Shown one piece after another: positions 1 to 6,655 of a stretch of DNA of 7,972 nt. A program made the position numbers and the translations under genes. Where the stretch lies: positions 1-7,972 of the forward strand of contig NZ_JAVHLH010000128.1 in assembly GCF_031082345.1 (NCBI RefSeq), in the 5' to 3' direction. Numbering within the stretch: the stretch's first letter is position 1; every line of letters starts with the position of its first letter. Origin of the DNA: Brevundimonas sp. GTDB lineage: Bacteria; Pseudomonadota; Alphaproteobacteria; Caulobacterales; Caulobacteraceae. Under the pieces are notes generated by a model. That model saw only the letters and a list, made by a program, of their open reading frames with translations. It ran no database searches and had not been told where the DNA came from.

Positions 1-840
1 CTGGTTCCCGCCGCCGCCGCCCTCGCGGCCGCCTGCTCGCCGCTGGCCGCGTTCAACGCGCTCGGTCCGCGCGACGGCGGCGCGCGGCGACTGGCGAGCG
101 GCGTCCGCTACGGCGACGATCCGCGTCAGAGGATGGACGTGCTGGGCCCGACGGCCGCGCCGGCGCAGCCATGGCCGATGCTGGTGTTCTTCTATGGCGG
201 CGGCTGGGACTCCGGTTCCCGGGCCAACTACGGCTGGGCGGCGCATGCGCTGGCGGCGCGGGGCTTCGTCGTCGCCGTGCCGGACTATCGGCTGGTCCCG
301 ACCGTGCGCTTCCCCGGCTTCATCGAGGACGCGGCGGCGGCGACGGCGCGGGCGGGCGAACTGGCCGCGTCCTGGGGCGGCGATCCGGGACGGCTCGGCG
401 TCCTCGGCCATTCGGCGGGGGCTCATCTGGCGATGATGATCGCGTTGGACCGCCGCTACATGGCCGCGGCCGGCGCGCCCGGCCTGATCCGGGCGGCGGC
501 GGGGCTGGCGGGGCCGTACGACTTCCTGCCGCTCGACGTTCCGGCCTCGATCAACGCCTTCGGCCGGGCCCCCGACCTGACCCTGACCCAGCCGGTCACC
601 TTCGTGCGCCCGGACGCCCCGCCCCTGTGGCTGGGCCACGGGACCGAGGACGACGTCGTCCATGCCGAGGATGCGACCATCCTGTGCGAGCGCATGACCG
701 CGGCCGGCGGGCGCTGCGAGGCCACCCTCTACCCGGGCCTGAACCATGCCGACCTGATCGCGACCTTCTCGCCGCTGTTCCGCAAGAAGGCGCCGGTGCT
801 GGACGACGTCAGCGGCTTCCTGCGGCGCGAGCTGGCCTGA
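1..840 (+). CDS. alpha/beta hydrolase (esterase-like), predicted lipoprotein, 5' end missing
   Basis: The frame is open from base 1, so the gene starts outside the window; 279 residues are visible. The first ATG (133) is internal. Residues 1-12 are small and hydrophobic and end in Leu-Ala-Ala-Cys, a good lipobox with Cys12 as the lipidated residue, so the enzyme is probably anchored to the periplasmic side of a membrane. Numbered from the Met at 133, the alpha/beta-hydrolase marks are YGGGW (21-25, oxyanion hole, Tyr in place of the usual His), nucleophile Ser94 in GHSAG, Asp173 in the HGTEDDVV strand and His205 in GLNH. This matches the carboxylesterase/BD-FAE-like group acting on small esters; the substrate is unknown. 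The stop is 46 bases before amn on the same strand, so cotranscription is possible but the functions have no clear link. Family is secure, lipidation likely, specificity open. Confidence 0.88.
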   Translation: MVPAAAALAAACSPLAAFNALGPRDGGARRLASGVRYGDDPRQRMDVLGPTAAPAQPWPMLVFFYGGGWDSGSRANYGWAAHALAARGFVVAVPDYRLVPTVRFPGFIEDAAAATARAGELAASWGGDPGRLGVLGHSAGAHLAMMIALDRRYMAAAGAPGLIRAAAGLAGPYDFLPLDVPASINAFGRAPDLTLTQPVTFVRPDAPPLWLGHGTEDDVVHAEDATILCERMTAAGGRCEATLYPGLNHADLIATFSPLFRKKAPVLDDVSGFLRRELA

Positions 841-878
841 AGCGCTCAAGCCTCGCCATTGTCATCTTCTTCCGTTAT

Positions 879-884
879 CGGAGG
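879..884 (+). promoter_or_regulatory. ribosome binding site of amn
   Basis: CGGAGG lies only 2 bases before the ATG at 887, shorter than the usual 5-9. The start is still preferred because the protein's N-terminus aligns from its first residues with the known Amn N-terminus as I remember it (an Ala-Leu-Asp-x-Leu-x-x-Leu-Tyr pattern within the first 25 residues). Confidence 0.55.
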
Positions 885-886
885 CC

Positions 887-2344
887 ATGACAGACACGAA
901 TATTTCGGCCCTGAGCGGCCCGGAGGCGCTGGACCGCCTCGAAACCCTCTACAACCAGGCCGTGGCCAATCTGCGCGAGGCGGTGCGGACCTTTCTGGCC
1001 ACCGGCCAAAGGCCCGATCCCGAGGCGCGCGCGCGGGGCCTGTTCTCCTATCCCGAGCTCAAGGTCAGCTGGTTCGGCGAGCGGCCGGCCAATCTGGCTA
1101 CCCGCGCCTACGCCCGCATCTCGCGCCCGGGCGTCTATTCGACCACCATCACACGGCCGGAGCTGTTCCGCCCCTATCTGACCGAGCAGCTCGGCCTGCT
1201 CGAGTCCGACTACGGCGCCACCTTCGACGTCGGCCCGTCGGAGCAGGAGATTCCCTTCCCCTATGTGATGGACGGGTCGGACGTGACGCTGGACCGCAGC
1301 CAGACCGCCGCCGTGGCGCGCTACTTCCCCACCACCGACCTGGCCCATATCGGGGACGAGATCTCCGACGGCCTGTTCGCGCCGGGCCGCGACTTCCCCC
1401 TGTCCCAGTTCGACGGCCTGCGCACCGACTTCTCCCTGGCCCGGCTGCGCCACTACACCGGGACCCCGGTGGAGGACGTGCAGTCCTATATTTTGTTCAC
1501 CAATTACAACAGGTACGTCGATGAGTTCGTGCGCTGGGCCTGCGCCCAGCTCGCCGATCCGGACAGCCCCTATGAGACGCTGTCGTGCGCCGGCGGGGTG
1601 GTGATCACCCGCGACACCCCCAATCCCGAACAGGCGGTGATGGATGCGGCCTGGAAGAAGCACCAGATGCCGGCCTATCACCTGACCGCGCCGGGCTGGA
1701 ACGGCATCACCCTGGTCAACATCGGCGTCGGCCCGTCCAACGCCAAGACCATCTGCGACCACCTGGCCGTGACCCGGCCCCACGCCTGGATGATGATCGG
1801 CCACTGCGGCGGGCTGCGCGACAGCCAGATCATCGGCGACTACGTCCTGGCCCACGCCTATCTGCGCGACGACCATGTGCTGGACGCGGTGCTGCCGCCC
1901 GACATCCCCATCCCGTCGATCGCCGAGGTCCAGCGCGCCCTCTACGACGCCGCCAAGATGGTTTCCGGCGCCCCGGGCGAAGAGGTCAAGCGCCGCCTGC
2001 GCACCGGCACGGTGGTGACCACCGACGATCGCAATTGGGAGCTGCGCTATTCGAAATCGGCCCAGCGCTTCAACCAGAGCCGGGCCGTGGCCATCGACAT
2101 GGAAAGCGCCACCATCGCCGCCCAGGGCTATCGTTTCCGGGTGCCCTACGGGACCCTGCTGTGCGTCTCGGACCGGCCGCTGCACGGCGAGATCAAGCTG
2201 CCGGGCCAGGCCAACCGCTTCTACGAGGGTTCGATCTCGGAGCACCTGCAGATCGGCATCCAGGCCGTCGACCTGCTGCGCGCGGAAGGCTCGCGCCTGC
2301 ATTCGCGCAAGCTCAGGGCCTTCGACGAGCCGCCGTTCCGGTAG
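887..2344 (+). CDS. amn: AMP nucleosidase
   Basis: Hydrolyses AMP to adenine and ribose 5-phosphate in the cytoplasm, helping set adenylate levels and feeding purine salvage. The 485 residues match the usual proteobacterial Amn length (about 480). An N-terminal AMN-specific domain (about 1-180) begins with the helix containing ALDRLETLY (14-22). The C-terminal nucleoside phosphorylase-like domain carries NIGVGPSNAKT (278-288), MIGHCGGLRDSQ (303-314), the ribose-contacting region AIDMES (402-407) and Asp429 in the VSDRPLHGE stretch, the position of the catalytic Asp in this superfamily. No key residue seems to be missing. It follows the lipoprotein hydrolase by 46 bases and converges on the phasin-like gene. 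The long antisense frame covering this gene is a GC-bias shadow. Identification is firm; regulation is not visible in the sequence. Confidence 0.96.
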   Translation: MTDTNISALSGPEALDRLETLYNQAVANLREAVRTFLATGQRPDPEARARGLFSYPELKVSWFGERPANLATRAYARISRPGVYSTTITRPELFRPYLTEQLGLLESDYGATFDVGPSEQEIPFPYVMDGSDVTLDRSQTAAVARYFPTTDLAHIGDEISDGLFAPGRDFPLSQFDGLRTDFSLARLRHYTGTPVEDVQSYILFTNYNRYVDEFVRWACAQLADPDSPYETLSCAGGVVITRDTPNPEQAVMDAAWKKHQMPAYHLTAPGWNGITLVNIGVGPSNAKTICDHLAVTRPHAWMMIGHCGGLRDSQIIGDYVLAHAYLRDDHVLDAVLPPDIPIPSIAEVQRALYDAAKMVSGAPGEEVKRRLRTGTVVTTDDRNWELRYSKSAQRFNQSRAVAIDMESATIAAQGYRFRVPYGTLLCVSDRPLHGEIKLPGQANRFYEGSISEHLQIGIQAVDLLRAEGSRLHSRKLRAFDEPPFR

Positions 2345-2459
2345 AATTTCCGGTTGCAGCCGCCCGCTACATTCGGGGCGATACAAGCGCGACAAGCGGC
2401 CCGCGACATCGTCGACAAAACCGGCGACAACCTCGACATCCGTTACATGCGGTCGTCGC
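2345..2459. other. convergent intergenic region with a coding-like stretch
   Basis: This gap separates the stops of amn and the phasin-like gene. It holds the hairpin listed separately and five copies of CGACA starting at 2390, 2404, 2413, 2425 and 2434. From about 2396 to 2452 the plus frame reads with C or G at nearly every third position and would encode a plausible peptide (ARDIVDKTGDNLDIRYM). The frame could begin at a TTG (2354), but no ribosome binding site precedes it, and it runs antisense into the phasin-like gene to 2548. I do not call it a gene; it may be a remnant of one. Confidence 0.3.
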
Positions 2460-2460
2460 C
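2423..2460 (-). terminator. candidate intrinsic terminator of the creatininase/phasin unit
   Basis: Two arms, 2423-2432 and 2451-2460, form a 10-bp stem around an 18-base loop. Read on the minus strand the only non-Watson-Crick position is a G-U wobble; on the plus strand it is an A-C mismatch, so the RNA hairpin favours the minus strand. The stem starts at the last base of the phasin-like stop codon, and the downstream arm is followed by GGTTTTG, a short imperfect T tract. The large loop and short tract weaken the call. Any terminator for amn in the opposite direction would lack a T run. Confidence 0.45.
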
Positions 2461-2963
2461 TACTTCTTCAGCCGCTTCGCATTGGCGACGGCGGTGGCGT
2501 GGATGGGCCGCAGGGCCTCGGCCTGGCCCTTCAGCAGTTCGCTGTTGAGCGTCAGCATCTGGCTCGCGGCCCGGCTCCACCAGCCGACGGCGTAGCTGTA
2601 CTGCGCCTGCATCGCCGCGGCGGGCGTGCCGGCGGCGGCCATGGCCGAAACCGCCTTCGAGGCCAGTCCGGCCTCGGTCATGACGCCGGAGCCGAGGCGG
2701 CCGCCGATGTCGCCGAACGTCTTCGCCATGGCCGAGGCCGAGGCGGACAGGGCCTCGACCTTTTCGGTGCTCATCAGGGACATCTCGGTCAGGTCGATCT
2801 TGCGCGGATCGGCCAGGCCGGCGGCCATGATCTCCAGCCGGGCGTTGATGACGTCGCCGGCGGCCTGCAGCATCTCCCCGCCGGACAGGGCCGTGCGGGT
2901 CGCCCGGGCCCCGTCGCGATTGAGGCGGCGGCCGGTCTTGAGAGCTTTGTCGAACTGGGTCAT
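2460..2963 (-). CDS. phasin-like protein
   Basis: A 167-residue, Ala-rich, almost entirely helical protein with no signal peptide and no cysteine. Phasins coat polyhydroxyalkanoate granules through long amphipathic helices. Visible phasin-like traits are the size, the run of amphipathic helices (about 28-50, 58-115 and 118-160), a METS-like segment DLTEMSLMSTEKVEALSASAS (57-77 region), an aromatic patch SYAVGWWSRAA (123-133) and a basic C-terminal tail (NAKRLKK). The ATG at 2963 has AAGG 7 bases upstream (2971-2974). It lies 20 bases after the creatininase-family gene on the same strand, so the two are probably one transcript. No PHA synthase or depolymerase is in view, so granule binding is inferred from protein style only. 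It could instead be a general helical structural or stress protein. Confidence 0.6.
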   Translation of the reverse strand: MTQFDKALKTGRRLNRDGARATRTALSGGEMLQAAGDVINARLEIMAAGLADPRKIDLTEMSLMSTEKVEALSASASAMAKTFGDIGGRLGSGVMTEAGLASKAVSAMAAAGTPAAAMQAQYSYAVGWWSRAASQMLTLNSELLKGQAEALRPIHATAVANAKRLKK

Positions 2964-2983
2964 GCGCCAGCCTTGGGCCGCAA

Positions 2984-3739
2984 TCAGGGCTGCGGCAAGA
3001 CCTCGGCGGCGAAGTCGGCGACGTCCTTCAGCAGGGCCGGCACGGCGGCGTCGATGATCTGCCGGCCCTTCTCCGGACTGGCCTGCAGCGGATCGGAGCC
3101 GATCCGGCCGTCCGGGAAGCGGGCGCGGTAGTCGAGGGCGTCGCGGATCGGGCCCACAGGGGCGATCTTCGGATCCAGCTCGGCGGTCTTGACCCGTTCA
3201 GGGTAGGCGGCCTGGGTGACGGCGATCTCGGACGGGGTGGCGTGCATGCCGTGGCCGGTCGGGAACATCTTCGTGCAGAAGCCGTGCACGCCCGGCAGGT
3301 CCCACCAGTTCTTCAGCTTGAGCACGAACGGCGGCTGCTCCTCGACAAAGGACCAGTCGGCGTAGATCTCGGCGAAGGTCGCCTCGATGGTGGCGACGTT
3401 TCCGCCGTGACCGTTGAGGAAATAGATCCGCTCGAAGCCATGCCGGCTCAGCGACGAGACCCAGTCGGTGATCGCGGCCATGAAGGTCGAGGGGCGCAGG
3501 CTGATGGTGCCGGCGAAGGCCAGGTGATGCTGGGCCATGCCGATGTTGAAGGTCGGGGCCACGACCAGAGACTCATCCTGCTTCTCCGCCGCGTGGGCGA
3601 TGATCTCGGGGCACAGCCAGTCGGTGCCCAGCAGGCCGGTCGGCCCGTGCTGCTCGTTCGAGCCGATCGGCACGACCACCGTTTTCACGGTCTGCAGCCG
3701 CGCATCGATCTCGGGCCAGGACGACAGGTGAATCAGCAT
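2984..3739 (-). CDS. creatininase-family metal-dependent amidohydrolase
   Basis: A 251-residue cytoplasmic protein with the creatininase fold, a family that hydrolyses linear or cyclic amides (creatinine, formamide intermediates, peptide amides) with a two-metal centre. Candidate ligands are Glu29 and His31 in NEQHGP (28-33), Asp40 in GTDW, His111 in NGHGGN (109-114) and Glu171 in HATPSE (166-171). All the family's hallmark blocks are present and the length is normal. The frame stays open to 3874, but the start at 3739 is preferred: family similarity begins there (MLIHLSSWPEI) and CCGGAG sits 7 bases upstream. The extra N-terminus of the longer frame is Arg/Pro/Gly-rich and looks non-coding. 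The downstream partner is the phasin-like gene, 20 bases away. True creatinine hydrolysis is unlikely to be assignable from sequence; no creatine, flavin or mycofactocin genes are nearby. Confidence 0.88.
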   Translation of the reverse strand: MLIHLSSWPEIDARLQTVKTVVVPIGSNEQHGPTGLLGTDWLCPEIIAHAAEKQDESLVVAPTFNIGMAQHHLAFAGTISLRPSTFMAAITDWVSSLSRHGFERIYFLNGHGGNVATIEATFAEIYADWSFVEEQPPFVLKLKNWWDLPGVHGFCTKMFPTGHGMHATPSEIAVTQAAYPERVKTAELDPKIAPVGPIRDALDYRARFPDGRIGSDPLQASPEKGRQIIDAAVPALLKDVADFAAEVLPQP

Positions 3740-3747
3740 GGGGGAAA

Positions 3748-3753
3748 CTCCGG
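3748..3753 (-). promoter_or_regulatory. ribosome binding site of the creatininase-family gene
   Basis: On the minus strand CCGGAG ends about 8 bases before the ATG at 3739. It supports this start over the upstream in-frame ATG at 3874. Confidence 0.65.
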
Positions 3754-3768
3754 AAACAGACCGGGGCT

Positions 3769-3796
3769 GCCTAAACCCCTGCGCCGCCCGCGCCAA
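3769..3796 (-). promoter_or_regulatory. weak housekeeping promoter candidate for the creatininase/phasin unit
   Basis: On the minus strand TTGGCGC (3796-3790) matches 6 of 7 positions of the Caulobacter-type -35 (TTGACGS). After 13 bases comes GTTTAGGC (3776-3769), a poor fit to the -10 (GCTANAWC) but one of the few AT-richer spots in the gap. It would give a leader of roughly 25-30 bases. The gap 3740-3928 otherwise shows only a small GCCCC-TGA-GGGGC hairpin at 3855-3867. Confidence 0.28.
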
Positions 3797-3873
3797 CCCT
3801 TGCCGCCATGGAGGGTGTCGGGGAAACGGTCCGGAGCCCGATCGTGCGCGCCGGGCCCCTGAGGGGCGCCACA

Positions 3874-3902
3874 ATGACTCCCGCGCCGGAATCCGCTACC
3901 CT
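3874..3902 (+). promoter_or_regulatory. weak promoter candidate for the HWE kinase gene
   Basis: ATGACTC (3874-3880) matches 5 of 7 positions of the Caulobacter-type -35. After 14 bases comes GCTACCCT (3895-3902), which shares only the GCTA core of the -10. The placement, about 30 bases before the kinase start, is reasonable. No EcfG-type (GGAAC/CGTT) or sigma-54 site could be made out in the gap. Confidence 0.22.
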
Positions 3903-3928
3903 GCATTGAAGGGGATGGGGGGCGGAGG

Positions 3929-4972
3929 ATGCAGGACCCAGCTCGCTTGGCGCCGCCAGGGTTTCACCCTGCTCTGAACATCGACGTCCTGGCGCTCGTC
4001 GCCGATTCCGTGATCTGCACGGACGAGAACGGCCGCATTCTGGTCTTCAACCGGGCGGCCGAGCAGGCTTTTGGCTACGACGCGAGCGACGTGATCGGCC
4101 AGCCGGTGGAAATGCTGCTCCCGCCGGGCGACCGCGCGGAGCACGTGCACCAGGTGCGAAGCTTCGCCTCGAGGGACGGCGCCAGGAAGCGGCTCATGGG
4201 CCATCGCCGGGAGGTCCGGGGCCGCCGCAAGAGCGGCGAGGAGTTTCCGGCCGAGGCCATGGTGTCGCGCCAGACCATCGAGGGCCGGACGATCCTGACC
4301 GTAGTGCTTCGGGACATCACCGAGCGCAAGGCGTTGGAGGAACTGCGCGAGGCGCTGGCCCGCGAACTTGAGCACCGGATGAGGAACGTGCTCTCGGTCG
4401 TGAACTCCATTGTCACGATCAGCGCCGCGAACGCCGTGAACATGGAAACGTTCAAGGAGTCGCTGCTGGGAAGGCTGAAGGCCCTGGCCGCCACCCAAGG
4501 CGCCCTCGGACTGGGTGCGCAGGAGGGCGCCGCTCTGAGCGCGCTTTTGCTGGCGGAGCTGGCGCAGTACCAGACCCCGGCCGGAACGAACGTGAGGATT
4601 GAAGGGCCGCTCGTGTCGCTGGGGCCGAGGGCGGCCCAGATGCTCGCTCTGGCCGTCCATGAACTGGCGACCAATTCGGCGAAATACGGCGCGCTGAGCC
4701 ATGCCGGGGGGTGCGTCGAGGTGATGTCCGCCTTCAAGGGCAAGGGGGACAAGGCCCTGCTTGTCATCCAGTGGCGGGAAACCGGAGGGCCGCCCGTGAC
4801 CCCGCCGACCCGCCAGGGTTTCGGCACGCGTCTCATCACCCAGGTCGTGGCGAAGGCCCTTCGTGCCGACGTGGCCATGGACTACCGCCCGGAAGGACTG
4901 ACCTGCCGGATCACGGCGCCGAGGACCATGGTGGAGCTTGATCGGCAGGATCAGGCGCGGACGCGGGCTTGA
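3929..4972 (+). CDS. soluble PAS-HWE sensor histidine kinase
   Basis: A 347-residue cytoplasmic sensor kinase that should autophosphorylate on His and pass phosphate to a response regulator. A PAS domain occupies about 18-131 and ends in the typical RDITERK. The dimerisation/phosphoacceptor helix has His149 in LEHRMRN, and the ATPase domain has the N-box HELATNSAKYGA (244-255), the family-defining WRE (282-284) and a glycine motif GFGTRLI (297-303). Together these give the HWE family. There is no membrane segment and no LOV cysteine motif. His72 lies where FixL-type PAS domains place the haem ligand, but many non-haem PAS domains share this His. GGCGGAGG directly abuts the ATG, which is unusually close; the purine stretch at 3908-3915 could serve instead, and no better in-frame start exists. 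Seven of 34 Arg codons are AGG, against none in nth. No response regulator is adjacent. Confidence 0.93.
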   Translation: MQDPARLAPPGFHPALNIDVLALVADSVICTDENGRILVFNRAAEQAFGYDASDVIGQPVEMLLPPGDRAEHVHQVRSFASRDGARKRLMGHRREVRGRRKSGEEFPAEAMVSRQTIEGRTILTVVLRDITERKALEELREALARELEHRMRNVLSVVNSIVTISAANAVNMETFKESLLGRLKALAATQGALGLGAQEGAALSALLLAELAQYQTPAGTNVRIEGPLVSLGPRAAQMLALAVHELATNSAKYGALSHAGGCVEVMSAFKGKGDKALLVIQWRETGGPPVTPPTRQGFGTRLITQVVAKALRADVAMDYRPEGLTCRITAPRTMVELDRQDQARTRA

Positions 4973-5033
4973 CCCCGGCCCCCGAAACCCGACCTTGGTC
5001 GTTCTGGCGACGCCCGCCTGATCGACGAAGCCC

Positions 5034-5789
5034 ATGGCCAGACCCGCGACTTCCAAACCTCGCCTCCGGGCCGCCGAGCCCGCCCCCAAACGCCCCGCCG
5101 TGATGACCGGCGCCGTGGTCCCGGTGTTGGGCTGGCCGCCGGACGAGGACCGGGTCGAGGCGATCTTCGAGCGGCTGGCGCGGGTCATGCCCGATCCAAA
5201 GACCGAACTGAATTTCTCCAGCCCCTTCACCCTGGTGGTCGCCGTGGCCCTGTCGGCCCAGGCCACCGACGTCGCGGTCAACAAGGCGACGGACCGGCTG
5301 TTCGCCGTCGCCGACACGCCGGAGAAGATGCTGGCGCTGGGCGAGTCGGGGCTGATCCCATTCATCTCGTCGATCGGCCTGTATCGCGGCAAGGCGCGCA
5401 ACGTCATCGCCCTGAGCCGCCTCGTGCTGGAGCAGCACGGCGGCGAGGTGCCGATGACCCGCACCGCGCTTCAGGCCTTGCCCGGCGTGGGGCGCAAGAC
5501 CGCCAGCGTGGTGCTGAACGAGCTCGGGATCGAGCCGGCCATCGCGGTCGACACCCACGTATTCCGCGTCTCGCACCGGCTGGGGCTGGCCAACGCCGGG
5601 ACCCCCGACAAGGTCGAGGCCCAGCTGCACCGGATCGTGCCGGAGGACTGGCTGCCCAAGGCGCACCACTGGTTGATCCTGCACGGGCGGTATGTCTGCA
5701 CGGCGCGGAAGCCGAAATGCAGCGCCTGCGTGATCAGCGACCTGTGCCCGTCGCGGGCGGGGCTTCAGGCGCTGGGCGAGGCGATTTAG
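5034..5789 (+). CDS. nth: endonuclease III (DNA glycosylase/AP lyase)
   Basis: Removes oxidised pyrimidines from DNA and cleaves the abasic site in base excision repair. The helix-hairpin-helix LPGVGRKTA (149-157) holds the catalytic Lys155, and VDTHVFR (172-178) holds the catalytic Asp173. The [4Fe-4S] loop is intact with Cys222, Cys229, Cys232 and Cys238 in the exact C-x6-C-x2-C-x5-C spacing. TELNFSSPF (58-66) and LSAQATDV (73-80) are also near-identical to the E. coli protein as I remember it. The 251 residues exceed E. coli Nth by an N-terminal basic, Pro/Ala-rich tail of about 35. A start at Met24 (5103) would remove most of it but lacks a ribosome binding site; the ATG at 5034 has only a weak one (GACGAAG). 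It follows the kinase by 61 bases, and its stop overlaps the convergent ATP-grasp stop by 4 bases. Confidence 0.97.
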   Translation: MARPATSKPRLRAAEPAPKRPAVMTGAVVPVLGWPPDEDRVEAIFERLARVMPDPKTELNFSSPFTLVVAVALSAQATDVAVNKATDRLFAVADTPEKMLALGESGLIPFISSIGLYRGKARNVIALSRLVLEQHGGEVPMTRTALQALPGVGRKTASVVLNELGIEPAIAVDTHVFRVSHRLGLANAGTPDKVEAQLHRIVPEDWLPKAHHWLILHGRYVCTARKPKCSACVISDLCPSRAGLQALGEAI

Positions 5790-6655
5790 AGGCGCGCCTT
5801 CACCGCCTCCGCGAACCGCGCCCCACCCTCCGGCGCGGAGCCCAGGTAGAAGTCGGGCTCGATCAGTTCGGCCTCCATCAGCAGCCATTGGCCGTCCGGG
5901 CCCCGGGCCATGTCGATGCGGGCGTAGAGCAGGGCTTCGTCGATGGCGGCGAGAGCCTGCTCCGCCAGGGCCAGGGCGCCGGCGGGCGGTTCGGGCAGGG
6001 CGGCGTACTGGCCGCCGAACTGGACCTGGATGCGGAACTCGCCCGTGATCGGCCGCTTGTTGACCACATGGCTCAGCCGGCCGCCGAAGAACAGCAGCGA
6101 GGTTTCGCCCTCGGTCTCGATCGACGGCAGATAGGGCTGGATCATCGCCGGGCCGTCGGGCGCGTCGGCCAGCGGCTCGCCCCGCGACAGGCGCAGGGTC
6201 TTCCACGCGCCGCCGGAGACGCGCGGCTTGACGATGAGCACGTCCGAACCGAACCGGTCGAAGGCCGCGTCGACGTCATCCTGGGTCGGGCCGTCGACCC
6301 AGAGGGTCGGCGGGATCGCCACGCCCTTGTCGGCCAGCCGCCCGAGGTAGGATTTGTCCGAGTTCCAGCCGATCACTTCGGCCGGATTGAGCATCGGCAC
6401 GCCCGCCGCCGCCCAGGTCGCGCAGGCGCGCATCCAGCGGGCGTGGTCGCGATGATAGCCCCAGACGATCAGCGGCAGGACCAGCGGAAACCCGGCCAGG
6501 CCGGAGGCGTCCTCGACATGATCGGTCCACGGCGTCGGCTCGACCTCGATCCCGGACGGGGCCAGGGCTCCGGCGAGGCGCTCCAGCACTCCGGGCCACT
6601 GGCCGGCGTAGGAGGCGTCGGCGGGATCGGGGGTCAGGACGGCGACACGGGTCAT
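5786..6655 (-). CDS. ATP-grasp ligase-like enzyme, DcsG-like, substrate unknown
   Basis: A 289-residue cytoplasmic ATP-grasp protein. The family joins a carboxylate to an amine or thiol through an acylphosphate intermediate. It has an N-terminal Rossmann-like half (about 1-90, ending in LNP), then WNSDK (97-101), GVAIPPT (111-117), the ATP-binding lysine in VKPRVSGGAWKT (142-153), EGETSLLFF (182-190), KRPITGEFR (200-208) and the metal-binding tail MEAELIEPDFYL (260-271). This order resembles the widespread ATP-grasp group often labelled after cycloserine-pathway DcsG, though nothing else from that pathway is present. The start at 6655 overlaps the stop of the upstream exported-protein gene as ATGA, with GAGG 7 bases before it (6663-6666), so translation is probably coupled. 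An open frame continuing to 7495 is a shadow of that gene. Its TAA overlaps the nth stop by 4 bases. Confidence 0.88.
   Translation of the reverse strand: MTRVAVLTPDPADASYAGQWPGVLERLAGALAPSGIEVEPTPWTDHVEDASGLAGFPLVLPLIVWGYHRDHARWMRACATWAAAGVPMLNPAEVIGWNSDKSYLGRLADKGVAIPPTLWVDGPTQDDVDAAFDRFGSDVLIVKPRVSGGAWKTLRLSRGEPLADAPDGPAMIQPYLPSIETEGETSLLFFGGRLSHVVNKRPITGEFRIQVQFGGQYAALPEPPAGALALAEQALAAIDEALLYARIDMARGPDGQWLLMEAELIEPDFYLGSAPEGGARFAEAVKARL

Noticed and set aside
834..852. Hairpin over the hydrolase stop codon as a terminator
   Set aside because: It is a 7-bp stem with one mismatch, a 5-base loop and no T tract, too weak to call.
875..2395. A 506-residue minus-strand open frame covering all of amn
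   Set aside because: It is antisense to a clear AMP nucleosidase, has a repetitive Gly/Ala/His/Arg-rich composition and no domain. Long antisense frames are expected in GC-rich genes.
3822..3846. GGAAAC followed by CGTG as an EcfG-type stress promoter before the HWE kinase
   Set aside because: The -35 has an extra A, the -10 lacks TT and the spacer is off, so it does not fit the consensus.
2984..3874. A longer creatininase-family protein starting at 3874
   Set aside because: The extra 45 residues look non-coding, have no family similarity and skip the good ribosome binding site for the start at 3739.
4990..5001. CGACC-TT-GGTCG palindrome between the kinase and nth
   Set aside because: The arms are short, the loop is 2 bases and there is no T run; chance is a sufficient explanation.
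3896..5464. A 522-residue minus-strand open frame across the kinase and part of nth
   Set aside because: It spans two firmly identified plus-strand genes and shows no recognisable motif.
5103..5789. Shorter nth starting at Met24
   Set aside because: There is no ribosome binding site before it; the catalytic core is unaffected either way, so the first ATG was kept.
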